Assembly (NCBI RefSeq): GCF_031954525.1
Contig: NZ_CP134867.1
Location: forward strand, 1,302,001-1,366,000
Source of the DNA: Dyella sp. BiH032
GTDB taxonomy: Bacteria; Pseudomonadota; Gammaproteobacteria; Xanthomonadales; Rhodanobacteraceae
Reading direction: 5' to 3'
Length of the DNA stretch: 64,000 nt
The position numbers were made by a program, and so were the translations under genes. Positions 17,317-25,138 of this stretch are shown here, piece after piece. The stretch's first letter is position 1, and every line of letters starts with the position of its first letter. Below the pieces are notes generated by a model. The model saw only the letters and a list, made by a program, of their open reading frames with translations. It ran no database searches and was not told the origin of the DNA.

Positions 17317-19929
17317 GTGAACCCGCAAAGCCCCGCGTCGCTTCCCGCTGACGCATCCTGGATCGTGATGAAGTTCGGCGGCACCAGTGTCGCCACCCTG
17401 CCGCGCTGGCAGAACATCCGTGAGCTCGTCGCCAGCCGCCGCGCCGAAGGCGCCCGCGTGCTGGTGGTCGTGTCCGCGCTCACCGGCATCACCGACGCAC
17501 TCAAACAACTGTGCGCACAGGAAGACAAGGGCAAACGCATCGAGGCTGCACGCGCGATCGCACAGCGTCACTACGACCTGCTCGATCACATGCAGCTGGC
17601 GGTTCCGGAAACGCTCGCGCAGAGACTGTCCGACCTGGCGAAGCTCGCCGAGGACGGCCCCGGCACGATGGGCGAACTGGCCTGGTCGGCACTGGTGCAG
17701 GCGCACGGCGAGCTGATGTCCAGCGCGCTGGGCGCCACGTTCCTGACGCATGCCGGCTTGCCCACGCAATGGGTGGATGCGCGCGACTGCCTCGCGGCGG
17801 TCGCGCTGCCCAACCAGAACGAGCGCACCAAGCTGCTGTCGGCGATGGTCGAGGCACGTCCGGATCCCGCCTTGAATGCGCGGCTCGCGCAACTCGGCGA
17901 CGTGTTCATCACGCAAGGTTTCATCGCGCGCGAAGAACACGGCCGCACGGTGCTGCTGGGCCGCGGCGGTTCCGATACGTCCGCTTCGTACTTCGGCGCG
18001 CTGCTGAAGGCGCAGCGCGTGGAGATCTGGACCGACGTGGCCGGCATGTTCACCGCCAATCCGCGCCAGGTCCCCGGCGCGCGCCTGCTGCAGCGCCTGG
18101 ACTACGAAGAGGCCCAGGAAATCGCTTCCACCGGTGCGAAGGTGCTGCACCCGCGCTGCCTCTCGCCGCTGCGCGAGCCGCGCGTGCCGATGCTGATCAA
18201 GGACACCAACCGGCCCGAACTGGAAGGCACCGTGATCGGCCCGGAAGTGCGCGAGCATGCACCGAGCGTCAAGGCGATCAGCGCGCGCAAGGGCATCACC
18301 CTGGTGTCGATGGAGTCGGTGGGCATGTGGCAGCAGGTCGGCTTCCTCGCCGACGTGTTCGCGCAGTTCAAGCAGCACGGCCTGTCGGTGGACCTGATCG
18401 GCTCGGCGGAAACCAACGTCACCGTGTCGCTGGACCCCACCGAGAACTTGCTCGATTCCGACGCCATCGCCGCGCTTGCCAGCGACCTGGCCAAGGTGTG
18501 CCGCGTGAAGGTGATCGCGCCTTGCGCGGCGATCACCCTGGCCGGGCGCGGCATGCGTTCGATGCTGCATACGCTGTCCGGCGTGCTGGCGGAATTCGGC
18601 CAGATCCGCGTGCACCTGATCTCGCAGTCGTCCAACAACCTTAACCTCACCTTCGTGGTGGACGAGAACGTGGTGGACGACCTGCTGCCGCACCTGCACG
18701 AGCTGCTGATCGCCGCCGGCGCCCTGCGCACCGACGACAGCGCGCTGTTCGGGCCGAGCTGGCAGGCGCTGTACGGCAGCGGCGAAGTGGTCGCTCCGGC
18801 CGCCTCGTGGTGGCGCACCACCGAGCGCGAGCGCCTGCTCAAGCTCGGCGCCGAGCGCACGCCGCGCTACGTCTACCACCTGCCCACCGTGCGCCAGCAG
18901 GCGCGCGAGCTGAAATCGCTGGGAGCGGTGGACCGCCTGCACTACGCGGTGAAGGCCAATACGCATCCGGCCATCCTCAAGGCGCTGGCGGAAGAAGGTT
19001 TCGGCTTCGAGTGCGTGTCGCCGGGCGAAATGAAAGCCGTGATGGCCGCGGTGCCGGAGTCGGCGCCGCTGCTGTTCACGCCGAACTTCGCGCCGCGGGC
19101 CGACTACGAGTGGGCGCTGACCACGCGCGCCACCATCTCGCTGGATGCGCTGTACCAGCTGGAACATTGGGGCGAGCTGTTCCGCGGCCGCGAGATTGTG
19201 CTGCGTGTGGACCTGGGCCGCGGCCTGGGCCACCACGAGAAGGTGCGCACCGGCGGCAGCGGCAGCAAGTTCGGTCTGCCGGTGGAACTGGTGGATCCGT
19301 TCCTGCGCCTGGCCGACACCCATGGCGTGATCGTGCGCGGCCTGCATGCGCACCTGGGCTCCGGCATCCTCGACGAGGGCCACTGGGGCGAGGTGTACGG
19401 CCAGCTCGCCAGCCTGGCCGAGCGCATCGGCAGCGTGGCCTTCCTCGACATCGGCGGCGGCCTTGGCGTGCCCTCGCATCCGGGCGAGGCGCGGCTGGAC
19501 ATCGCCGCGCTGGACCGCGTGCTACGCGGCGTGAAAGCGGCCTATCCGCACTACCAGCTGTGGATGGAGCCGGGCCGTTACCTGGTGGCCGATGCCGGCG
19601 TGCTGCTGACCCGCGTCACCCAGCAGAAGGGCAAGGGTTCGTGGCGCTATCTCGGCGTGGACACGGGCATGAACAGCCTGATCCGCCCCGCGCTGTACGA
19701 GGCCTGGCACGAGATCGTCAACCTCACCCGCCTGGACGAGCCGGCCACCGGCCTGTTCCAGGTGGTGGGTCCGATCTGCGAAAGCGGCGACGTCCTCGGC
19801 ACCGACCGCCGCCTGCCGGAAGCGCAGGAAGGCGACGTGGTGCTGGTCGCCCAGGCCGGCGCGTACGGCAAGGTGATGTCGTCGCCGTACAACATGCGGG
19901 ATGAGGCGGAAGAGGTGATCCTCGACTAG
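17317..19929 (+). CDS. lysAC: Bifunctional aspartate kinase / diaminopimelate decarboxylase
   Basis: 870 residues, a fusion of the first and last enzymes of lysine synthesis. Residues ~15-300 are the kinase (MKFGGTSVA at 18, TDVAGMFTANPR, RLDYEEAQEIAS), ~310-475 the ACT regulatory region (VSMESVGMWQQVGFLADVF), and ~490-870 the PLP-dependent decarboxylase (PLP Lys in HYAVKANTHP, HLGSGI, DIGGGLGVPS, EPGRYLVADAG, CESGDVLG with the catalytic Cys). This fusion is typical of Xanthomonadaceae. The GTG at 17317 is preceded by GAAGG; the first ATG (17368) would start exactly at MKFGG, so GTG is preferred. Lysine feedback through the ACT domains is expected. Confidence 0.96.
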   Translation: MNPQSPASLPADASWIVMKFGGTSVATLPRWQNIRELVASRRAEGARVLVVVSALTGITDALKQLCAQEDKGKRIEAARAIAQRHYDLLDHMQLAVPETLAQRLSDLAKLAEDGPGTMGELAWSALVQAHGELMSSALGATFLTHAGLPTQWVDARDCLAAVALPNQNERTKLLSAMVEARPDPALNARLAQLGDVFITQGFIAREEHGRTVLLGRGGSDTSASYFGALLKAQRVEIWTDVAGMFTANPRQVPGARLLQRLDYEEAQEIASTGAKVLHPRCLSPLREPRVPMLIKDTNRPELEGTVIGPEVREHAPSVKAISARKGITLVSMESVGMWQQVGFLADVFAQFKQHGLSVDLIGSAETNVTVSLDPTENLLDSDAIAALASDLAKVCRVKVIAPCAAITLAGRGMRSMLHTLSGVLAEFGQIRVHLISQSSNNLNLTFVVDENVVDDLLPHLHELLIAAGALRTDDSALFGPSWQALYGSGEVVAPAASWWRTTERERLLKLGAERTPRYVYHLPTVRQQARELKSLGAVDRLHYAVKANTHPAILKALAEEGFGFECVSPGEMKAVMAAVPESAPLLFTPNFAPRADYEWALTTRATISLDALYQLEHWGELFRGREIVLRVDLGRGLGHHEKVRTGGSGSKFGLPVELVDPFLRLADTHGVIVRGLHAHLGSGILDEGHWGEVYGQLASLAERIGSVAFLDIGGGLGVPSHPGEARLDIAALDRVLRGVKAAYPHYQLWMEPGRYLVADAGVLLTRVTQQKGKGSWRYLGVDTGMNSLIRPALYEAWHEIVNLTRLDEPATGLFQVVGPICESGDVLGTDRRLPEAQEGDVVLVAQAGAYGKVMSSPYNMRDEAEEVILD

Positions 19930-19954
19930 GTACTTGCCTCGGTACCGCACTTCT

Positions 19955-20006
19955 CCCTCTCCCCTCCGGGGAGAGGGCGGGGTGAGGGGCCGGGGCTCGC
20001 GAAAAC
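19955..20006 (+). repeat. Left inverted copy of dispersed repeat flanking the DUF559 gene
   Basis: 52 bp: a perfect CCCTCTCCCC/GGGGAGAGGG stem followed by GGGGTGAGGGG and GGGGCTCGCG. It matches the reverse complement of 20351-20403 at 49 of 52 aligned positions with one gap. Confidence 0.85.
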
Positions 20007-20027
20007 GCATCAACGGAGCGCCCAAGG

Positions 20028-20431
20028 ATGAAGCGCTTAAATGTAGACAGGGCACGCGATCTGCGTCAGAAGCAGACTGATGCGGAGCAAGTACTTTGGC
20101 ATCGGCTGCGCGCCAGACGCCTACAAGGATGGAGTTCCGCCGACAGCACCAGATTGGTAGCTACATCGTGGATTTTGTTTGCACGGACGCATGGCTGATC
20201 GTCGAACTCGATGGTGGTCAGCATGCCGAACAGGCGGTCTACGACGAACGCCGGACGCTGGAGCTGCAAGCCCTGGGTTATCGCGTCCTGCGTTTCTGGA
20301 ACAATGAGGTGTTGGCGAACCTGGAAGGCTTGCTCGAAGTTCTATTGGACGTTCTCGCAAGCCCCGGCCCCTCACCCCAGCCCTCTCCCCGGAGGGGAGA
20401 GGGGGCCGGTCGCGGCAAGACCCAGGCGTAG
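20028..20431 (+). pseudogene. DUF559-type endonuclease (Vsr-like fold), frameshifted
   Basis: Starting at ATG 20028 (GGAG upstream) the frame reads MKRLNVDRARDLRQKQTDAE then QVLWHRLRARRLQGW, a typical DUF559 N-terminus. At 20133-20134 one base appears to be missing (TGG-AG-TTC, where TGG-AAR-TTC is expected). The next frame carries on with FRRQHQIGSYIVDFVC, the acidic metal-site region LIVELDGGQHAEQ and VLRFWNNEVLANLEGLLE. The C-terminal tail (PSPQPSPRRGEGA) is encoded by the right-hand repeat. Intact relatives are about 115-130 residue putative nucleases. The frameshift may be real decay or a sequence error; there is no other damage. Confidence 0.8.
20351..20403 (-). repeat. Right inverted copy of dispersed repeat flanking the DUF559 gene
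   Basis: Inverted relative to 19955-20006 and overlapping the 3' coding end of the nuclease relic. Together the two copies give the ~450-bp unit the look of terminal inverted repeats around a nuclease gene. Confidence 0.85.
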
Positions 20432-20501
20432 CTACACGAAAGAATTCAGCCACCTTGCCGCCAGAGCGATCAGGCAAGGTGACAACCCGGAGCCACTCAT
20501 C

Positions 20502-21845
20502 GTGACCACCCCCATCCAACCCCGCCTCACCCAGGTCTTCCGCTTCGTCCGCTGCAGCTATGCCGATGGCGTGGCCGAGCTGGCCTATGCCTTCGACCAC
20601 GGCGAGGAAATGGTCGAGCGCGTGCGCTTCCCGAACGCGCCCGCCGTGCCGGCCGCGCATGCCGCCGCCTTCGACCGCGCGCTGAAGCTGCTGCATCTGG
20701 TCGCCGGCGTCAGCTACTACAAGGCCGGCGTGCCGCCGCGCATCGAAGTGGCCGGCGGTCCGCTGGACGACGCTACCGCTGACCTGCTCGACACGTTGTA
20801 TCTCAACGGCCTGGCCGAATTCGCGTATCGCAACGGACTGGACCTGCGCGGCCGTATCGCTTTCCCGCGCGGCGGCGCGGCGCCCGCGCCGGCTCCGGCG
20901 CTCCATCTGCCCAAGCGCACGCTCGTGCCGATCGGCGGCGGCAAGGATTCGCTGGTCGCGGTGGAAGCCATCAAGTCCATCGGCGGCGAAGCCACGGCCG
21001 TGTGGGTCGGCAATTCGGAACTGATTGCCGCCTGCGCCGCGCGTACCGGCCTGCCCACGCTCAATATCCAGCGCGAGCTGGCGCCGCAGTTGTTCGACCT
21101 CAATCGCGTTGGCGCGTGGAACGGCCATATTCCGGTGACCGCCGTGAATTCGGCGATCCTCGCGCTGGCCGCCATCCTCTACGGTTTCGACAGCATCGCC
21201 TTCGCCAATGAGCGCTCCGCCTCGGCCGCCACGCTCGAATACGACGGCCAGCTGGTCAACCACCAGTGGAGCAAGGGCTACGCCTTCGAGCAGCTGCTCG
21301 GCGACTGGCTGCATGCACAAGTTGCCGCCGACCTGGATTACTTCTCGCTGCTGCGCCCGTACTCGGAGCTGGCCGTCACCCGCGCGTTCGCCAAGCTCAC
21401 GCCGTACTTCGACGCCTTCTCCAGCTGCAACCGCAACTTCCGCATCCTCGGCCCCAAGCCAGCCGATCGCTGGTGCGGGCAGTGCCCGAAGTGCCACTTC
21501 GTGTTCCTCGCGCTGGCGCCGTTCCTGCCCAAGCCGCGCCTGTTGCAGATCTTTGGCCGCAACCTGCTGGACGACGATAGCCAGGCCGCCGGTTTTGATG
21601 CGCTGCTGGAATACCAGGACCACAAGCCGTTCGAATGCGTGGGCGAGGGCGCCGAGGCGCGCGCGGCCCTGTATGCGTTGAGCCAGCGTCCGGAATGGCA
21701 GGAGGACGCGCTGGTCGCGCGCTTCCGCAGCGAGATCCTGCCTCAGCTGGACCCTTCCGCCCTGGCCCTCGAGCCGTGGCTGGAAGCGTCGCCCGAGCAG
21801 CGCATCCCGGTCCGCCTGCAGGGCGCCCTGAAGTTCTTCGCCTGA
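20502..21845 (+). CDS. murL: UDP-N-acetylmuramoyl-L-alanyl-L-glutamate epimerase
   Basis: 447 residues. MurL inverts L-Glu to D-Glu within UDP-MurNAc-L-Ala-L-Glu, the second step of the alternative D-glutamate route described in Xanthomonas oryzae. It replaces the MurI/MurD(D-Glu) logic. Sequence support: a PIGGGKDSLVAVEAIK motif (about residue 143, ATP-pyrophosphatase-like), AWNGHIPVTAVNSAI, FANERSAS, NHQWSKGYAFE, and a cysteine cluster CNRNF...WCGQCPKCHFVF near residues 308-335. Start is GTG 20502; longer in-frame extensions would overlap the nuclease relic in another frame and add unrelated sequence. It lies 8 bp before murD2, an obligatory functional partner, so one operon is certain in practice. 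Confidence 0.92.
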   Translation: MTTPIQPRLTQVFRFVRCSYADGVAELAYAFDHGEEMVERVRFPNAPAVPAAHAAAFDRALKLLHLVAGVSYYKAGVPPRIEVAGGPLDDATADLLDTLYLNGLAEFAYRNGLDLRGRIAFPRGGAAPAPAPALHLPKRTLVPIGGGKDSLVAVEAIKSIGGEATAVWVGNSELIAACAARTGLPTLNIQRELAPQLFDLNRVGAWNGHIPVTAVNSAILALAAILYGFDSIAFANERSASAATLEYDGQLVNHQWSKGYAFEQLLGDWLHAQVAADLDYFSLLRPYSELAVTRAFAKLTPYFDAFSSCNRNFRILGPKPADRWCGQCPKCHFVFLALAPFLPKPRLLQIFGRNLLDDDSQAAGFDALLEYQDHKPFECVGEGAEARAALYALSQRPEWQEDALVARFRSEILPQLDPSALALEPWLEASPEQRIPVRLQGALKFFA

Positions 21846-21853
21846 GCCGCCGC

Positions 21854-23212
21854 ATGCGCATCGCTGACCTGGCCGGCAAGCGCGTCGCCATCTGGGGCTT
21901 CGGCCGCGAGGGGCGCGCCGCCATCGCGGCGCTGCGCGGGCGGCTGCCCGCGCTGCCGCTCACCTTGTTCTGCGGCGAGGCGGAAGTCCCTGGCGCACAG
22001 GCTTTCGATGCGGCGCTGGACGTGCACGGCCGCGAGCCGGGCGCGATCGACCTGGCCTCGTTCGACGTCGTGGTGAAATCGCCGGGCGTGTCGGCCTACA
22101 AGCCGGCGCTGCTGGCGGCGAAAGAGGCGGGCCTGAAGGTCACCTCCGGCACCGCGCTGTGGTTCGGCGAGAACCCGGACGCCAAGGTCATCGCCGTCAC
22201 CGGCACCAAGGGCAAGAGCACCACCACCGCGCTGCTCGCGCACCTGGCGCGCGCGCTGGGCGTGCGCACCGCGCTGGCCGGCAACATCGGCATGCCGTTG
22301 CTGGAATTGCTCGGCCAGTCCGCCGAACTGTGGGCGATCGAGCTGTCGAGCTTCCAGACTGGCGAAGCCGGACCGCTGGACCTGGGCGTCGTCACCAGCC
22401 TCTACGAAGAACACCTGGACTGGCACGGCTCGCGCGAGCGCTACGTCGCCGACAAGCTCAAGCTCGCGGATGCGTCGCGACGCCTGCTGGTCAATGCGCT
22501 GCAGCCCTCCCTGCTGGAGAAGACCGCCGCGCATCCGGCGCGCCTGCTGTTCGGCACGGCGGATGGCTGGCACGTGGCGGGCGGCTACATCCGCCGCGGC
22601 GGGCGGAACGTCGTCGAGGCGGATCGCCTATCCGCGCCAGGCGCGCACAACGCGCTCAACGCCTGCGCCGCGCTCGCCGCGCTGGAAGCGATGGGCTACG
22701 GCGCGCTCGCCGCTGCGCCCGCGCTGGCCACGTTCGTCCCGCTGCCGCACCGCCTGCAACCGCTGGGCGAGCGCGACGGCGTGCTGTGGATCAACGACTC
22801 CATCAGCACCACTCCGCAGGCCACTCTGGCGGCATTGGAAAGTCTGCATGGCCGCAAGACGACCGTCCTGGCCGGAGGCCATGACCGCGGCCTGGACTGG
22901 TCCGACTTCGTCGCCGCCGTTGCGGCACGCCCGCCTCACGCCATTGTCTGCAGCGGCGCCAACGGCCCGCGCATCGCCGCGGCGCTGCGCCAGGCCAAGG
23001 TCGCCACGACGCTGGTGGAGGTTGCCAAGCTGGACGCCGCCGTGGCCGAAGCGCGCGGGCTCACGCCGCCCGGCGGCTGCATCCTGCTGTCGCCCGGCGC
23101 CCCGAGCTTCGACCAGTTCCACGACTACGCCGAACGCGGCCGCCATTTCGCCGACCTCGCCGGTTTCGATGGCCATGCCATCACCGGCATTACCGGTTTG
23201 GGCATCGCCTGA
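21854..23212 (+). CDS. murD2: UDP-N-acetylmuramoyl-L-alanine--L-glutamate ligase
   Basis: 452 residues of the Mur ligase family. It adds L-Glu (not D-Glu) to UDP-MurNAc-L-Ala, after which MurL epimerises the residue. The N-terminal nucleotide-sugar domain begins VAIWGFGREGRAA; the ATP-binding P-loop is GTKGKSTTTALLAHL at about residue 116; ELSSFQTG and YEEHLDWHGS follow; the C-terminal domain has WINDSISTTPQ, LAGGHDRGLDW and LLSPGAPSFDQF. Assignment to MurD2 rather than ordinary MurD rests on linkage to murL. ATG 21854 follows the murL stop by 8 nt. A canonical murD should sit in the dcw cluster elsewhere or be absent. Confidence 0.9.
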   Translation: MRIADLAGKRVAIWGFGREGRAAIAALRGRLPALPLTLFCGEAEVPGAQAFDAALDVHGREPGAIDLASFDVVVKSPGVSAYKPALLAAKEAGLKVTSGTALWFGENPDAKVIAVTGTKGKSTTTALLAHLARALGVRTALAGNIGMPLLELLGQSAELWAIELSSFQTGEAGPLDLGVVTSLYEEHLDWHGSRERYVADKLKLADASRRLLVNALQPSLLEKTAAHPARLLFGTADGWHVAGGYIRRGGRNVVEADRLSAPGAHNALNACAALAALEAMGYGALAAAPALATFVPLPHRLQPLGERDGVLWINDSISTTPQATLAALESLHGRKTTVLAGGHDRGLDWSDFVAAVAARPPHAIVCSGANGPRIAAALRQAKVATTLVEVAKLDAAVAEARGLTPPGGCILLSPGAPSFDQFHDYAERGRHFADLAGFDGHAITGITGLGIA

Positions 23213-23226
23213 GCGCGACGGATGTC

Positions 23227-23263
23227 GTAGGTTGTCGTGAGCCCTGGGCGAACCCCAACCTAC
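23227..23263 (+). repeat. Hairpin repeat module between murD2 and osmC
   Basis: GTAGGTTG at 23227-23234 pairs with CAACCTAC at 23256-23263. The same module (GTTGGGGTGAGC...GCGAACCCCAAC) opens both large composite repeats at ~30980 and ~51005. Confidence 0.7.
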
Positions 23264-23273
23264 GGAAACCCGC

Positions 23274-23675
23274 ATGAGCCGCGTCGCCTCCGCCTCCGTC
23301 GTCTCTACCGACACCGACTACCTGCACCATATCCAGGCCGGCCATTTCGCGCTGGATACCGACGAGCCCAAGGCGCTCGGCGGGCAGGGCGCCGCGCCGG
23401 CGCCGTTCGATCTCTATCTTTCCTCGCTGGCCGCCTGCACGGCGATCACGCTGCGCATGTACGCGCAGCGCAAGGGCTGGAACCTGGGTGAGTTCCGCGC
23501 GGAGCTCAGCCTGACCCGCGACGACGAAGGCAAGCTGCACATCCATCGCGTACTGCATTCGGACCAGCCGCTGAGCGATGAGCAGTGGGAGCGCCTGCTG
23601 GAGATCGTCGCCAAGACGCCGGTGACCAAGGCGATGCGCGAAGGCGCCGAGATCACCAGCGAACGCGGCGGATGA
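23274..23675 (+). CDS. OsmC-family protein with a single conserved cysteine
   Basis: 133 residues, the usual OsmC/Ohr-fold length. OsmC proteins reduce organic hydroperoxides with two cysteines. Here the first is present in LAACTAITLRMYAQRKGW, but the region that normally holds the second (xCPVxxxL) reads KTPVTKAM, with Thr in place of Cys. Classical two-Cys peroxidase cycling is therefore unlikely; the protein may belong to the YhfA-like branch, whose activity is unclear. Start ATG at 23274, weak GGAAA upstream. A stand-alone gene convergent with the amidase; the stops are only a few bases apart. Confidence 0.85.
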   Translation: MSRVASASVVSTDTDYLHHIQAGHFALDTDEPKALGGQGAAPAPFDLYLSSLAACTAITLRMYAQRKGWNLGEFRAELSLTRDDEGKLHIHRVLHSDQPLSDEQWERLLEIVAKTPVTKAMREGAEITSERGG

Positions 23676-23676
23676 C

Positions 23677-24462
23677 TCAGGGCGCCGCGGTGGCGCCCAG
23701 CTGCCGCGCCAGCGCGTAGAGCACGCGCAGGTCGTCCAGGTCGAGCGTGTCGCCATCCATGCCGCGGAAGTGGTGATGGAACGACCGCACCGCGGCGGGC
23801 CGATTGTCGAGCGAGTAGCCGACCAGCCCCAGCGCCATCCATGGGTCGAAGCCGGCCGGCGGGTTCACCAATGGCCCTCGCGGCCACAGGCCGTAGCCCG
23901 CATCCGCCAACTGCTTCCATGGGAACAGCGGGCCCGGGTCGTCCTTCCGTCCGGGGGCGAGGTCCTCGTGCCCGATCACCTGGGTCGGCGGAATGCGCAG
24001 ACGCGCGGTGAGGTCGGCCAGCAGGCGCAGCAGGCTGTCGATCTGCGCCTGGGCGAAGGGCGAGTGGCCGTCGTTGTCCAGCTCGATGCCGATCGAGGCG
24101 GAGTTGACGTCGGTGATCGTGCCCCAGCGCCCGGGGCCCGCGTGCCAGGCGCGCTGTTCGTCGGCCACGAGCTGGTAGATGCCGCCGTCGGCGCCGATCA
24201 GGTAATGCGCGCTGACGGGCCCGCCGCTGTTGGCGGTGCGCAGCGTATGCAGGCTCTCCTGCACCGAGTTCTGGTCGGTGAAATGCACCACGATCAGCAC
24301 CGGTCGGCGAATGTCGTGATTGGGCGAGGGCACCCAGCTCGCCATGGGGTTGCGCGCGGGCAGGGGCGCGCAGGCGGCCAGCCAGGCCAAAGGCAGCAGG
24401 AGCAGGCCATGGCGGGCGGAGCGGAACAGGGAAACGCAACCGGATCGGGACAAGGCAGTCAC
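23677..24462 (-). CDS. Lipoprotein N-acetylmuramoyl-L-alanine amidase (AmiD-like, Amidase_2)
   Basis: 261 residues. A lipobox LAWLAAC follows a short hydrophobic segment, indicating an outer- or inner-membrane lipoprotein facing the periplasm. The amidase_2 zinc ligands are visible in IVVHFT, VIGHEDLAPG and RKDDPGPLFPW. The insert STRT-like loop of AmiD (here VSAHYLIGADGGIYQLV, AWHAGPG) is typical of the family. It should cleave the amide between MurNAc and L-Ala in peptidoglycan or anhydro-muropeptides, complementing the other wall enzymes in this window. The start is a GTG at 24462; a TTG three codons in is possible. Confidence 0.9.
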   Translation of the reverse strand: MTALSRSGCVSLFRSARHGLLLLPLAWLAACAPLPARNPMASWVPSPNHDIRRPVLIVVHFTDQNSVQESLHTLRTANSGGPVSAHYLIGADGGIYQLVADEQRAWHAGPGRWGTITDVNSASIGIELDNDGHSPFAQAQIDSLLRLLADLTARLRIPPTQVIGHEDLAPGRKDDPGPLFPWKQLADAGYGLWPRGPLVNPPAGFDPWMALGLVGYSLDNRPAAVRSFHHHFRGMDGDTLDLDDLRVLYALARQLGATAAP

Positions 24463-24581
24463 TCGCGGCGGAAACCCGCCGAAAGCTGCCGCAGCCGGCG
24501 TGGACCGTCAAGCGAGCCCTAGGCGCCGGGGCCCGCGCTTGGCTAGGATCGCTGCATCCCCGTAGCCGTTCCCCAAGCGCC

Positions 24582-25040
24582 ATGGACATCCGCCTCGACC
24601 GCGAACTCTCGGATCCGCGCATCATCGACCTATTGCACGAGCATCTGCGCGACATGGCGCGCCACTCGCCGCCGGAAAGCATTCACGCGCTGGACCTGGA
24701 TGGCCTGCGCCGGCCCGAAGTGAGTTTCTGGACTGTGTGGCATGGCGAGGCGCTGCTCGGATGCGGCGCCCTGAAAGAACTCGCTCCCGCTCACGGCGAA
24801 ATCAAATCCATGCGTACCGCCGAAGCGCACCGGCGCAAGGGCGTGGCGGCTTCGATGCTGCGCTACCTGCTGGATGAGGCTGCTCGCCGTTCTTATCGAA
24901 CGCTTAGTCTGGAGACAGGGTCGATGGCGGCGTTCGAGCCGGCCAGACGGCTATACGCCAGCTACGGCTTCACGTACTGCGCGCCCTTCGCCGACTACGT
25001 CGACGATCCCAACAGCGTGTTCATGACGCGCGATTTGTGA
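24582..25040 (+). CDS. GNAT-family N-acetyltransferase
   Basis: 152 residues with the acetyl-CoA binding signature IKSMRTAEAHRRKGVAASML and the downstream SLETGSMAAFEPARRLYASYGF typical of small GNAT enzymes. It likely acetylates a small molecule or peptide amine; substrate unknown. The gene is divergent from the amidase, with a TAGGAT -10-like hexamer about 35 bp upstream of the ATG. Confidence 0.88.
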   Translation: MDIRLDRELSDPRIIDLLHEHLRDMARHSPPESIHALDLDGLRRPEVSFWTVWHGEALLGCGALKELAPAHGEIKSMRTAEAHRRKGVAASMLRYLLDEAARRSYRTLSLETGSMAAFEPARRLYASYGFTYCAPFADYVDDPNSVFMTRDL

Positions 25041-25138
25041 AGACCTGACCGCGGCTAAGAAAGCGCGGGCTTCCTGCCGCGCGCTAAGTAATAATGCGGT
25101 CGTCTGCACAGGGGCGCCGGCGCGGCGCGGGGGCGGCG

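Noticed and set aside
20211..20501. In-frame extension of murL into the nuclease relic
   Set aside because: The added residues are a wrong-frame reading of the DUF559 gene; MurL homology begins near the GTG at 20502.
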